Source of the DNA: Bacillota bacterium
GTDB lineage: Bacteria; Bacillota; Clostridia; Christensenellales; Borkfalkiaceae
Direction: 5' to 3'
Assembly (NCBI GenBank): GCA_019423125.1
Contig: JAHZBZ010000001.1
Span: forward strand, 146,406-210,405
DNA: 64,000 bases
Both the position numbers and the translations under genes were made by a program. The notes under the pieces were generated by a model, which saw only the letters and a list, made by a program, of their open reading frames with translations, did not search any database and had not been told where the DNA came from. Every line of letters begins with the position of its first letter. The stretch's first letter is position 1. Of this stretch, positions 1 through 8,400 are shown one piece after another.

Positions 1-190
1 TTTCAAAGTCCGTACCCGAAAAGCCGTCGTCCACATACTCGTCCACAAGGTTCCAGCCGCGCTCGGCTACATACTTTTGCAGAATGAGCCTTTGGTTGTC
101 TATGGAAAGCGATTCGCCCGCGCGCTCGTCGTCTTTGGAAAGTCTTAAATAAATTCCCGTGTTATTCAGTTGTTTTTGCTTTGAATGCAT
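1..190 (-). CDS. Large serine recombinase, N-terminal part (gene continues beyond window)
   Basis: The 63 visible codons start MHSKQKQLNNTGIYLRLSKD and go on through an SIDNQ segment to a DDGFSGTDF segment. This is the N-terminal resolvase domain of the large serine recombinases (TnpX/Tn4451 and Tn1549 type), which excise and insert mobile elements through a Ser-DNA intermediate; the catalytic Ser is the one in YLRLSKDD. The ATG at 190 has AAAGGAG at 198-204, seven bases away. It follows the relaxase, coiled-coil and TnpW-like genes on the same strand, the usual order in integrative mobilisable elements. The Cys-rich and C-terminal domains lie outside the window, so integrity cannot be judged. 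Confidence 0.9.
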   Translation of the reverse strand, partial: MHSKQKQLNNTGIYLRLSKDDERAGESLSIDNQRLILQKYVAERGWNLVDEYVDDGFSGTDFE

Positions 191-284
191 TCTTTTACTC
201 CTTTGCATCAAAGCAGCCAAATTCAATGTACGGGTATTATACCACGACTCACTGAATTTGGCAATGCCCTGACGCTCAAATGGT

Positions 285-482
285 TTATCCTATGCCCAGT
301 TCCCGTTTAGCGCGGTCGGTTGCCAGAGCATAGATAACCTGGCCTATGTCTTTTTCGCCTACGTAGTGGCTTGTTACTATGTATTTCTTTCCCCTGATTT
401 CATATTCTCTCATGGAAGTTGGCGCAGAGCTGAACTCCGCACACATTTGCATCATCGTTTTTCCCGTAATTTTTCCCTCCAA
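285..482 (-). CDS. TnpW-like small transposon protein
   Basis: This 65-residue product has the short core REYEIRGKKYIVTSHY followed by a helical tail ending ALATDRAKRELGIG. That layout resembles the TnpW proteins found just upstream of large serine recombinase genes in Tn4451-like elements; their biochemical role is unknown. The family call rests on pattern and position, not on a search. The first codon is doubtful. The TTG at 482 overlaps the GGAGG itself, the first in-frame ATG at 455 lies too far downstream of it, and an ATT sits five bases after GGAGG. The gene lies about 95 bases upstream of the recombinase on the same strand. Confidence 0.55.
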   Translation of the reverse strand: MEGKITGKTMMQMCAEFSSAPTSMREYEIRGKKYIVTSHYVGEKDIGQVIYALATDRAKRELGIG

Positions 483-653
483 GTTTTATTGTTGTTATAA
501 GTATTCAGTTTTCATAATTTTCTTCCTTTCGCCCGTGTCGGGCGTAGACCGTTATGCACGGAATTTCATTCATATCGCCGCCGCAGCCGCTCTTTCAATC
601 CCCGTTTTTTATCTTAATTGGACGCCTGCGCCGCGGTCAGCCGTTATTAAATT

Positions 654-1199
654 TTACCTTAAAATAAGGAACAGAATTGCAAAGGTCTGCGCAAGCAACA
701 GTATGGGCGTAGCCCAGAACATAAACTTGCGGAAGCCGCGCTCTATCTTCATATCGCTGCGCTCGCGCTCGATTTCCTTCGCTGTGGATTTGAGCTGTTC
801 TCTGACTTCCGTCAAAGTTTCGTCCACCTGTTTGAGCGTGTAGTCTTTCGCATCATTTACTGAAATAGCTATCTCGCTTTTTATCGTTTGGCTTACCTCC
901 GCTTTGAACTGCCGCTCGTCCTGCGTTATTCCGCGCATTTCCCGAACTGCCGTCTGCACGTTTTCGTTGAGCCTCTTCGTGTAAAAGCTGTTGTCGCTCT
1001 TTATCTCGTTCACGCTCTCCGTCAAGTCCTTTACGAGCGTATTCTGCCGCTCTATCAAGCTGTTGCATTTCTCGTTGGATATCGCCAACGCTTCTTTCAG
1101 CAGTCCGTTCTCCGTCTGCTGTCGCCGCTCCTCGTTTTTCTGTTGTAATTGTTCCAACGGCGTAGCCGTCTGTCCCGTTTTTAAGTTTGGCAATGCCAT
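654..1199 (-). CDS. Coiled-coil membrane protein nested in the relaxase gene (mobilisation accessory)
   Basis: The 181-residue product is a long charged coiled coil (about residues 15-150, rich in Glu, Lys and Gln) followed by one C-terminal membrane segment in FMFWATPILLLAQTFAILFL. Its first 347 bases lie in another frame inside the 3' end of the relaxase gene. The start is well supported: ATG at 1199 with GGAGG six bases upstream, inside the relaxase coding region. Nested mobilisation genes are known, for example mbeB and mbeD within mbeA of ColE1. A role in anchoring or assembling the relaxosome at the membrane is inferred from position and shape only. Confidence 0.7.
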   Translation of the reverse strand: MALPNLKTGQTATPLEQLQQKNEERRQQTENGLLKEALAISNEKCNSLIERQNTLVKDLTESVNEIKSDNSFYTKRLNENVQTAVREMRGITQDERQFKAEVSQTIKSEIAISVNDAKDYTLKQVDETLTEVREQLKSTAKEIERERSDMKIERGFRKFMFWATPILLLAQTFAILFLILR

Positions 1200-1923
1200 T
1201 CAATACCTCCGTTTTAGTATAGTTTGCTCCGAGTTTAAGCCCTCGGATAGCTTTGTTCTTTTGCGGGTGCAGATAGGAGTAGTCCTTGCCGCTCCTCGTT
1301 ATCTTCACCCCGTAGTCTGCAAGGTGCGAAATGAACTCTTCCTCGCTTGTTGCCAACATTTTTCCCTCCGCAATGACCTCTCGCAATTCCTCTTTCCACG
1401 AAGTGCCGCCTTTGAGAATAATATGCCGTTCGTCCGCCGTGCGCTTGTTCTCTGACTTCTTTCTGAAATCGAGAGAGGAAAAGCCAAATTGCTCGCCTAT
1501 CTCGTTCGCCATATCTTTCAGCCTCGTATAATCCCCGTCGTTAAAATGTAATTTCTTTCCCGTGATAGGGTGGACGGCATTGACCACGATATGGCTGTGA
1601 ACGGTCTGCGTATCTGTGTGCGTGGTTATGACGCACTCGCAATCGGGGAACATCTTTTCCGCGCAAGCCTTTGCATACTCTTGCACCATGAGCGGATCTG
1701 CTTTGTCTTTCCTATCGGGAGAGAGTTTGAAATGATAATACTTTCTCTCGTCGTAGTCCGTATATTTCCCGAACCTCTCCGCCGTTTCTTTGAACTGCGC
1801 GGCATAATCCTCATCAATGAAAAGGTTTTGCACGTCGATGTATTTCGCCTTATCTTTTCGGGTAATGTAGGCGATAGCCATATCCGGCATTGCTTTGCCC
1901 ACCGCGACAGCCAATAAAGGCAT
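853..1923 (-). CDS. MobA/VirD2-type relaxase (MOBP-like)
   Basis: This 356-residue protein nicks DNA at oriT and leads the strand to the recipient during mobilisation. The metal-binding motif is clear: H102-x-D104, then H109-x-H111-x-x-x-N115 in HTDTQTVHSHIVVN. The Tyr in AIAYITRK near residue 19 is the likely catalytic residue. A segment near residues 165-190 (HIILKGGTSWKEELREVI) recurs in the relaxase remnant at 58821-59015. The tail after about residue 245 is charged and low in complexity, and it overlaps the nested coiled-coil gene. I chose the ATG at 1923 because GGAGG lies nine bases upstream; the MobC stop is at 1926. Confidence 0.9.
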   Translation of the reverse strand: MPLLAVAVGKAMPDMAIAYITRKDKAKYIDVQNLFIDEDYAAQFKETAERFGKYTDYDERKYYHFKLSPDRKDKADPLMVQEYAKACAEKMFPDCECVITTHTDTQTVHSHIVVNAVHPITGKKLHFNDGDYTRLKDMANEIGEQFGFSSLDFRKKSENKRTADERHIILKGGTSWKEELREVIAEGKMLATSEEEFISHLADYGVKITRSGKDYSYLHPQKNKAIRGLKLGANYTKTEVLNGIAKLKNGTDGYAVGTITTEKRGAATADGERTAERSVGDIQREMQQLDRAAEYARKGLDGERERDKERQQLLHEEAQRKRADGSSGNARNNAGRAAVQSGGKPNDKKRDSYFSK

Positions 1924-1925
1924 TA

Positions 1926-2267
1926 TCAATTTCCTCCGATGACGGAGAGTAAAGCACGGTACGCTCTCTTACACTCTGCCGCAGCCGACAAAACACTTTC
2001 CTTTTCGTCTGGATAGAAGTAGCAATTCCTTACCGCTTGATTTAAGTTGTTGCCTTGCCGTTTGAGTTCCTGCAATATCTCTCCGCTATGCTCAAATACC
2101 ACAACGGGCTTGTCCGTCAATGCGCGAATCAGAAAGTCTGTTCGGCTCAATCCGCTTGTCTTTACCTTCTCATCAATGATGCGCCGTTCCCGCTCCGATA
2201 CGCGGAAAGAATAGGTTATAGGTCTGTTTCGTTTTACTGTTTTTTTCTCGATAATTTTTTCCTCCAA
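1926..2267 (-). CDS. mobC: MobC-like relaxosome accessory protein
   Basis: The 113-residue product has a basic N-terminus, a ribbon-helix-helix-like stretch (ITYSFRVSERERRIIDEKV) and the GNNLNQAVRN motif typical of MobC proteins. These bind oriT DNA and help the relaxase. It ends two bases before the relaxase ATG, so the two are translationally coupled. No in-frame ATG exists: the TTG at 2267 overlaps the GGAGG at 2261-2265, and an in-frame ATT at 2255-2253 lies five bases past it. The true start is therefore uncertain by about five residues. Confidence 0.85.
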   Translation of the reverse strand: MEEKIIEKKTVKRNRPITYSFRVSERERRIIDEKVKTSGLSRTDFLIRALTDKPVVVFEHSGEILQELKRQGNNLNQAVRNCYFYPDEKESVLSAAAECKRAYRALLSVIGGN

Positions 2268-2400
2268 AGTTTTTTGTGTTTCCGCAAAGGGGTATTAGGG
2301 GAAAGCATTTCCCCTAACGAGGCGAACGGAACGCTCGGCAAGTGGTTTGCCACTTGCGTACCTCGCCATTACGGAAAACGGGCATGTTTTACTCGTTCCA
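2268..2400. other. Candidate oriT region of the mobilisable element
   Basis: Immediately upstream of mobC lie two perfect inverted repeats. One has 10-bp arms TTAGGGGAAA and TTTCCCCTAA at 2295-2304 and 2308-2317 with a 3-base loop. The other has 8-bp arms GCAAGTGG and CCACTTGC at 2338-2345 and 2350-2357. Paired hairpins upstream of mobC-mobA are the usual layout of an oriT. The nick site cannot be identified by eye. Confidence 0.5.
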
Positions 2401-2823
2401 AAAAATTTTATATAAATTCATACAGCATGAAAAAAATCTCCTCATATAATAGCCACAAGGAGAGGATTTTTTGGGGGTATCTCTTTGATAATTTCATAAA
2501 TATTTTGTATATGCGCACGCAGCCTTCTTTCTGAGTAGCTACAGAAACGTAAAAATCGAATCTCCTCAGTTGAAGATTTCATCAATTTTTTTTTGCGGAC
2601 TGTTTACGTACAAAAAACAGCCCTTACAAGAGGTAGCTATGTAAGGAGCTGTTCCCGTAACCATTTTATTAAATTAAAAATATAATACCCGCATAACAAT
2701 AAAATTTATCCTACGATAAGAGCTACTTCTATTTAAAGAGCAGGCTCCAAAAGCCAGTTAAATCTATAATTTCAGCTTTTTTAACTCCGCGATTATCGCG
2801 GGATTGTTCGTATACAATAAAAT
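2401..2823. other. Intergenic AT-rich stretch holding the element boundary
   Basis: I see no gene here. Two imperfect hairpins are present: TCTCCT with AGGAGA flanked by A and T runs (about 2433-2472), and AACAGCCCTTAC with GTAAGGAGCTGTT (2616-2653). The outer end of the mobilisable element should lie in this interval, because everything to the left is element-like and the genes to the right belong to the GH3 locus. I could not recognise terminal repeats. Confidence 0.35.
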
Positions 2824-2850
2824 ACAGCGGACATAAATTATGTCCGCTGT
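2824..2850 (-). terminator. Rho-independent terminator of the sensor kinase gene
   Basis: A perfect 12-bp stem (ACAGCGGACATA with TATGTCCGCTGT, 3-base loop) lies 44 bases past the stop of the minus-strand kinase. On that strand it is followed by the T-rich ATTTTATTG. Confidence 0.8.
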
Positions 2851-2893
2851 GTTCAAAAAATATGATAGAAATTGCAAGAGTCAACGATTCGGT

Positions 2894-4222
2894 CTATTCC
2901 TGCGCGCCGCACGGGATAATCATTGAAAGGCTGAAGCGATTGTTTTCTGCCGATATGGTCACATTGCCGCCGTACTTTTTTACAAGCCGTTTTATACTTT
3001 TTATGCCGAAGCCGTGGAAGCTCTCGCCCTCTTTGCTGGTATGCGGTATACCTCCGTCGAAGATCAGCTCGCCCGTGTAGGGATTTTCTATCTGAATGCT
3101 TACAAGTTTGCCGCTCCTGCCGACGTTTATAGTTATAATCCGCTCTTCCTCGTTCTGTATTTTAAGCACGCTTTCGATGGCATTATCGAGCGCATTGCCA
3201 AATATAACGTAAAGATCTACCGGATCTATAAAATTCAATGCGCTGCCGTCTATCAAATAGTCCAGCTGAATATTGGTGCTTGCGCAATAAATTTTCTGCT
3301 CTGTGAGCAGACTGTCGAGAATATTATTGCCGGTTAATACGGTGTTGTCGTAGACCTTGGCGGTCTTTTCCAGTTCAGAAATTTGATCATGTAAATCCGA
3401 ACTGAGCGATTGTCCTGCGAGCTGCTTTATGGCGGCCAGGCGGTGCTTCATATCGTGAATTTTATCGTTGATATACTCTATATTTTCGCGTGATATTTTC
3501 TGCTGCCTCTCCGCCTTTTTGAAGAGTTCGTTCATAACGGCGTTTTCGTATTTCAGGCGGTTGCTGTTGAATATGCACATCAACATCAGCAACAAGAGCA
3601 CAGAAGCGATCAAAGCATAAAGATAGATCTTTATAAGTGTGCCTGGCTGTTCGGTTTCAGAAGCTCCGATCCATTGAAAAAGTACTGTGAGCAACGCCAC
3701 TATACCGACGGACAATGCCAACACTGTCAAACTTCCCACCCTGGACAAATCAAACCGTATAATACCTTTTTTGCCGGCAAGCAATATGACTGTCACGATT
3801 ATGGCAGCCATGACAACGCCCACAGCATTGTATGTTATTGTTGTTACCCACGGAAAAACCATTTTGAGTAACCAGGCAGTGTCAAAGATTAGATTTTGCA
3901 GCACATAGGAAATACACAGAATCAGAAGCAGGTCTTTTGCAGGGATCCTGAACGAAAAGTACAAAATTACAAACAGCACTGCACACAGCAGAAGATAGCT
4001 TATACTGTACCACCCGATAGTGAAAAAGAATGAAGTATAAAAACTTGTATCTGTAATAAATCGGTAAAAATAGGGGACAAAGACATAAACCGATCCGCCG
4101 AATATCAGAAGCCAGATCCCATTTTTTCTCAGCCTATACAGCAGGCAGAACGCCAGGCTGAATAAAAGTATGTGCGTTGTATAGTTCGTGAAAAGCCTCA
4201 GTATTTCATTGATTATCCCCAT
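2894..4222 (-). CDS. GHKL-type sensor histidine kinase (AgrC-like)
   Basis: The 442-residue protein has six or seven membrane segments in residues 1-220, then a cytoplasmic kinase of the GHKL (HPK10) class. The phospho-acceptor is His256 in INDKIHDMKHRL. The N box is GNALDNAIESV and the glycine box is HGFGIKSIKRL. Such kinases sense extracellular signals, peptides in the Agr family, and phosphorylate LytTR regulators. The gene overlaps the 3' end of its regulator gene by 17 bases, so the two form one minus-strand operon, divergent from the first GH3 gene. No AgrB/AgrD-like peptide gene is visible, so the ligand is unknown. Confidence 0.9.
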   Translation of the reverse strand: MGIINEILRLFTNYTTHILLFSLAFCLLYRLRKNGIWLLIFGGSVYVFVPYFYRFITDTSFYTSFFFTIGWYSISYLLLCAVLFVILYFSFRIPAKDLLLILCISYVLQNLIFDTAWLLKMVFPWVTTITYNAVGVVMAAIIVTVILLAGKKGIIRFDLSRVGSLTVLALSVGIVALLTVLFQWIGASETEQPGTLIKIYLYALIASVLLLLMLMCIFNSNRLKYENAVMNELFKKAERQQKISRENIEYINDKIHDMKHRLAAIKQLAGQSLSSDLHDQISELEKTAKVYDNTVLTGNNILDSLLTEQKIYCASTNIQLDYLIDGSALNFIDPVDLYVIFGNALDNAIESVLKIQNEEERIITINVGRSGKLVSIQIENPYTGELIFDGGIPHTSKEGESFHGFGIKSIKRLVKKYGGNVTISAENNRFSLSMIIPCGAQE

Positions 4223-4964
4223 TCGCCGAATCCCCCGACATACTTCCGGAATTAAGGACAGACTTTCTGCAACTGTAATTTGTTAATGCGTCAAGAAAAC
4301 TTTTATATTTGAGGTGGCTTATGACAAGCGGCGTACCCTTTACGGTAACGGTATAGTTGTTTATTTCCTCGACATATTTTAAATTTACATAGCAACCGCT
4401 GTTGCAGAGCGCAAAATCTCCGCTGCTTATCGCTCCATAGGTATCCTTCATAGACCCCCACGCTTCGTAATTGCCCGAAAGTGTGTGGTAGACGAGCTTA
4501 TGCTTTTGCGTTTCTATGTATATAATCTCGGAGAGCTGAAGATATTTTATGGCACGGTTGGTCTTTATTACGATAAACTTTCCTTGTCTGCTCTCTATTT
4601 TCGTGAGCAGACGGTCAAACTTAAAAGAAAAAAGGCTGTACTTAACAGGTTTTATAATAAAGTCGGATGCGCTTACGGAATAGCCGTGTATGGCATACTG
4701 TTGCATATTTGTGATGAAAACAATGCAGACGTTCTCATTGGACTCCCTAATTTTCTGCGCGGTCTGAAGGCCGTTCATAAACGGCATCTTTATATCGAGC
4801 ATTATTATATCGTAGTCAAGTTTCCCCGATGATATAAAATCGTACCCGTTGTGAAAAACTTTGACATTGAACTCTTTGTCCTTTTCCTGCGCATATCTGT
4901 TGCAATAATCGGCCAGAGTTTGCGCGTCATCCTTGCTGTCTTCAACAATGGCTATCTTTATCAT
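4206..4964 (-). CDS. LytTR-family response regulator
   Basis: The 252-residue protein has a receiver domain (residues 1-125) with the acidic pair E8/D9, phospho-acceptor Asp57 in IIMLDIKMP, Thr in FITNM and Lys in IIKPV. A LytTR DNA-binding domain follows at about 135-235, with IIYIETQKHKLVYHT, the usual opening of that domain. A minus-strand promoter at 5075-5103 drives it with its kinase. The last 20 residues are Ser/Gly/Asp-rich and beyond the domain. The divergent GH3 gene at 5499 is the most likely target, by position. Confidence 0.9.
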   Translation of the reverse strand: MIKIAIVEDSKDDAQTLADYCNRYAQEKDKEFNVKVFHNGYDFISSGKLDYDIIMLDIKMPFMNGLQTAQKIRESNENVCIVFITNMQQYAIHGYSVSASDFIIKPVKYSLFSFKFDRLLTKIESRQGKFIVIKTNRAIKYLQLSEIIYIETQKHKLVYHTLSGNYEAWGSMKDTYGAISSGDFALCNSGCYVNLKYVEEINNYTVTVKGTPLVISHLKYKSFLDALTNYSCRKSVLNSGSMSGDSANGDNQ

Positions 4965-5074
4965 ATTCCCCTCAAGCCTGTCCGATAAAGAGCGCTGTTG
5001 CCATCAATTTTAGGAGACGGCAACCGACACAATCCTGTTTTGCGCTATTCTGACAGACAATAAATTTTAAAAAC

Positions 5075-5103
5075 ATTATAACACATGCTTTGAAAAAATG
5101 CAA
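5075..5103 (-). promoter_or_regulatory. SigA-type promoter for the first two-component operon
   Basis: On the minus strand TTGCAT (5103-5098) and TATAAT (5080-5075) are 17 bases apart. They lie about 110 bases upstream of the regulator ATG. Confidence 0.75.
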
Positions 5104-5341
5104 TAGTTATTTTAAATACGGCAGGGACACAGGAATGTGGGGCAAATCGGTTATGCACTTTTGCCTCGAGAGACATGTTGGCGGGCAGCAAGAAACCGAT
5201 ACATGGCCGGCAGGCCGACTGAAAAATATGTCCGCTGCGCCGATGAACAAGGGCTATACCCGGAGAATAAAAACCGCGTGCGCGCGGTTGATCGTTTATA
5301 AAAAATGGCATCTTTCACAAAAATGCAAAAAAAGCGGCACA

Positions 5342-5372
5342 TTTTGCGAAGTGCGTTTAAGCTTTTGCAAAG
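5342..5372 (+). promoter_or_regulatory. Direct repeat, possible LytTR operator
   Basis: TTTTGCGAAG (5342-5351) and TTTTGCAAAG (5363-5372) are 21 bases apart start to start, two helical turns, and lie just upstream of the -35 element. LytTR regulators bind paired direct repeats with this spacing. The bases do not match the AgrA consensus closely, so this is a candidate only. Confidence 0.35.
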
Positions 5373-5398
5373 AAACGCTTCATAAAATGCAATGTCTA

Positions 5399-5426
5399 TT
5401 GAAAAGGCATGCGGCGGTGATATACT
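5399..5426 (+). promoter_or_regulatory. Promoter of the first GH3 gene
   Basis: TTGAAA at 5399-5404 and TATACT at 5421-5426 are separated by 16 bases. This short spacer recurs in the promoter proposed for the third GH3 gene (15712-15739). Confidence 0.6.
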
Positions 5427-5498
5427 TGCGGTAGCCTAGTGTGATGGCGGGGAACTAAGCAATTACACAGGGGAAACTAAATTTTCAGGAGGTAAAAA

Positions 5499-8400
5499 AT
5501 GAACTCAAAGCCAAAATCATTCGGAAAGAAGAAATCGGCTATGCTTGCTTCACTGGCTCTTGCCTGTGTAATGGCATTGTCAGGCTTTACAGTTTCAACG
5601 TTGGGCGTTTCGGCGGCCACGGGAACGGAGCAAGAGGCCGGCAAGTGGTACACCGACTTCGGAACTTATGAAGAGGAGCTTGAAAGCGCCGGAAAGTTCA
5701 ATGAAAAAATTATGGAAGAGGGAGCGGTGCTGCTGAAAAATAACGGCGTACTGCCGCTTGCAAATTCCGTTAAAAACGTGTCGCTCTTCGGTGCGCGCTC
5801 TTTCGACCCCGTTACCGGCGGTACGGGTTCCGGTGGGGGCGGAGGCGTCTATGTCTCGCTGACTGAAAGCATGGAGGAAGCTGGTTTCAACGTAAACGGC
5901 AAGCTAAAAACCGCCTATGGAAATAATCTTATAGAGGCGCCCACATATTCTGTCGGCTATAAGGCGCAGACGGTAGAGTCGCCCGTAAGTATACTGAATT
6001 CGGTGGCCGGTTCTTATTCATTCTATGGCGATGCGGCCATCATAACGATAGGCCGTATCGGCGGCGAGGGCGATGACTTGTATGTCTCTAACCTTCTTAC
6101 GCATGAAGATAAGAGCGAACACTACCTGCAGCTTGACGACAACGAAAAGGATCTTATAGCGCATGTAAAGCAGAATTTTGATAAGGTAATCGTTTTGCTC
6201 AATACCGGTAACCCCATGGAAATCGGCGAACTTGAGGACGACCCCGATATCGACGCAATTCTTTGGATAGGTCAGCCCGGCAATACCGGTCTTAAGGCTA
6301 TTCCCAGGATTTTGAAGGGCGAAGTTAACCCTTCAGGCAAGTTGGTAGATATATATACGAGAGACTTTTCGGAAGATCCTACGTGGCAGAACTTCGGAAC
6401 GCTTGCTCAGCTAAACGATATTGATCCTGTAACCGGCGAATATGAAGAGGTTTACAGCACGCACGTTTACTATATGAATGAGGACGGTGAGCGCGTAATG
6501 GTTGACCTCGGCAGCCCGATGTTTTCTGCGGAGACCATTGAATACGAAGAGAATATCTACCTCGGATATAAATATTACGAAACCGCTTATGCTGAAGCAA
6601 ATGCAGGGAATTATGATGGATTTAACTATGACGATCAGGTAGTCTATCCCTTCGGCTACGGCCTCTCCTATACCTCGTTCACGCAGGAGTTCGTGACGAC
6701 GGCTGAAGAATTCGAAGCTGCCGTAAATGCGGCTTCCGGCCTGGACGATAAAGTGCAGGTAAAGGTCAGAGTAACGAATACCGGCAATGTGCCCGGCAAG
6801 GAAGTCGTACAGCTCTACATACATGCACCCTATACCGAGGGCGGCATAGAGAAGGCGGAAGTTGCCCTTGTAGGCTACGGCAAAACGGACATGCTCGATC
6901 CACAGGAATCATGTGAGGTCACCGTAGACGTCAGAATGGGTGACATCGCATCGTTTGACTATAACGACGCCAACGATAACGATTATAAGGGCTGGGAGAT
7001 AGAGGCAGGAGACTATGAGCTCAGGCTTCAGGAAGATTCGCATACTTTGATCGCCAAGCTCGACGCTACTCTTACAGCCAAGACAACCTCGCTCGACAAT
7101 GATGCAGACCCGACCAACAATACTCCGCTTTCTGAGGGCGACGATTTCGATTCGCTGCTCAATATGAAGAGTAAAGACGTAATAAACGGGCAGGAGTATT
7201 TCGGCTCGATGAAACTTATGTCGCGTGCAGACTTTGCCGGAACGTTCCCCACCGGTACCAAGAAGGAAGATGCCACATACTCCAAGCATGTAGCAGATAT
7301 GCTTACCCTCTCCAGTCAGGAGGCGGGTTCGAGCGCGCCCGGCGGCAGCGGCACTGCTGAGGGCAGATACAGCGGATACTACAACTCCTCCGACGACCTT
7401 ACAACCGACCCTTGGTATAAGACAAATGAAGATATACCCGATGGCTGGACGCAGATAACCGAAGAGGAGCTGGCAGAGCGCACCGACGGCAAAACTGACA
7501 TTCAGCTCAGGGAGATGGCAGGCATAGACTACCTCGATACGTCCACGCCCGTAACGCTGCACGGGGTGCAGTACGCATCCGGTCAGGCGGCATGGGACGC
7601 CTTTATGAACCAGCTTACCTTTGACGAAATGGCGACGGTACTTTCTGAAGGTACTTATAAGGAAGACGGCCTCGATTCCATAGGCAAAGACCCAGGCAAA
7701 CATGACGACGGCCCTGCCCAGATGGCGGACGGCACGTTCTGGTGCTGCGAAGTTGTTATAGGTTCTACATGGAATACCGAACTGGCTTATGAACAGGGTG
7801 TATATATCGGGAACGAGTCGCTTTTCCAGGATGTTCCCTGCTGGTACGGCCCCGGCCTCAACATTCACCGCTCGCCTTTATCGGGACGCAACTTTGAATA
7901 TTATTCGCAGGATGCTCTCCAGGGCGGACTTCTGGCAGCGGCAGTGGTTGCTGGCGCTCAGACAAAGGGTGTAACCGTATACATGAAGCACTTTGTGCTC
8001 AACGATCAGGAAAAATTCCGCGGCGGTCTTGCAACCTTTGCCAGCGAGCAGGCCATTCGTGAAAATTACCTCAAAACGTTTGAATATGCTACCAAGGACG
8101 GCGGCGCAAACGCCGTGATGACTGCGTTCAACCGCATCGGTGCAATGAACCTCTATACCAACTATCCTCTGCTTGTGACCATACTTCGCGAGGAGTGGGG
8201 CTTCAAGGGCACGGTAATCACTGACTTCTATCAGAGTTCGCTCGCCAAGGGCAATCTGCTGATTCGCGGCGGTTGCAACAGACCTATGGGCACTTACAGT
8301 GGTCAGAACATACTCTCCGGCGAATGGGATGCCTCTCTCCGTAACGGCAAGGGCGGTGTTCGCGACGGCAATGTCGGTACAGACGGAAGGATGCCGGAAT

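Larger units (their letters stand above)
4965..5498. other. Divergent regulatory region between the LytTR regulator and the first GH3 gene
   Basis: This 534-base stretch holds a minus-strand promoter (5075-5103), a plus-strand promoter (5399-5426) and a direct repeat at 5342-5372 that could be a regulator site. A plus-strand reading frame at 5090-5434 has no ribosome site or recognisable domain, and I treat it as chance. Confidence 0.6.

Noticed and set aside
5090..5434. A 114-codon plus-strand frame in the first intergenic region
   Set aside because: No Shine-Dalgarno site, Cys/Lys-rich random composition, and it runs through the promoter elements.
2894..5498. A possible AgrD/AgrB-type signal peptide gene near the first sensor kinase
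   Set aside because: I looked for short frames with good ribosome sites on both strands and for an AgrB-like membrane protease; none was found, so a peptide signal is not claimed.
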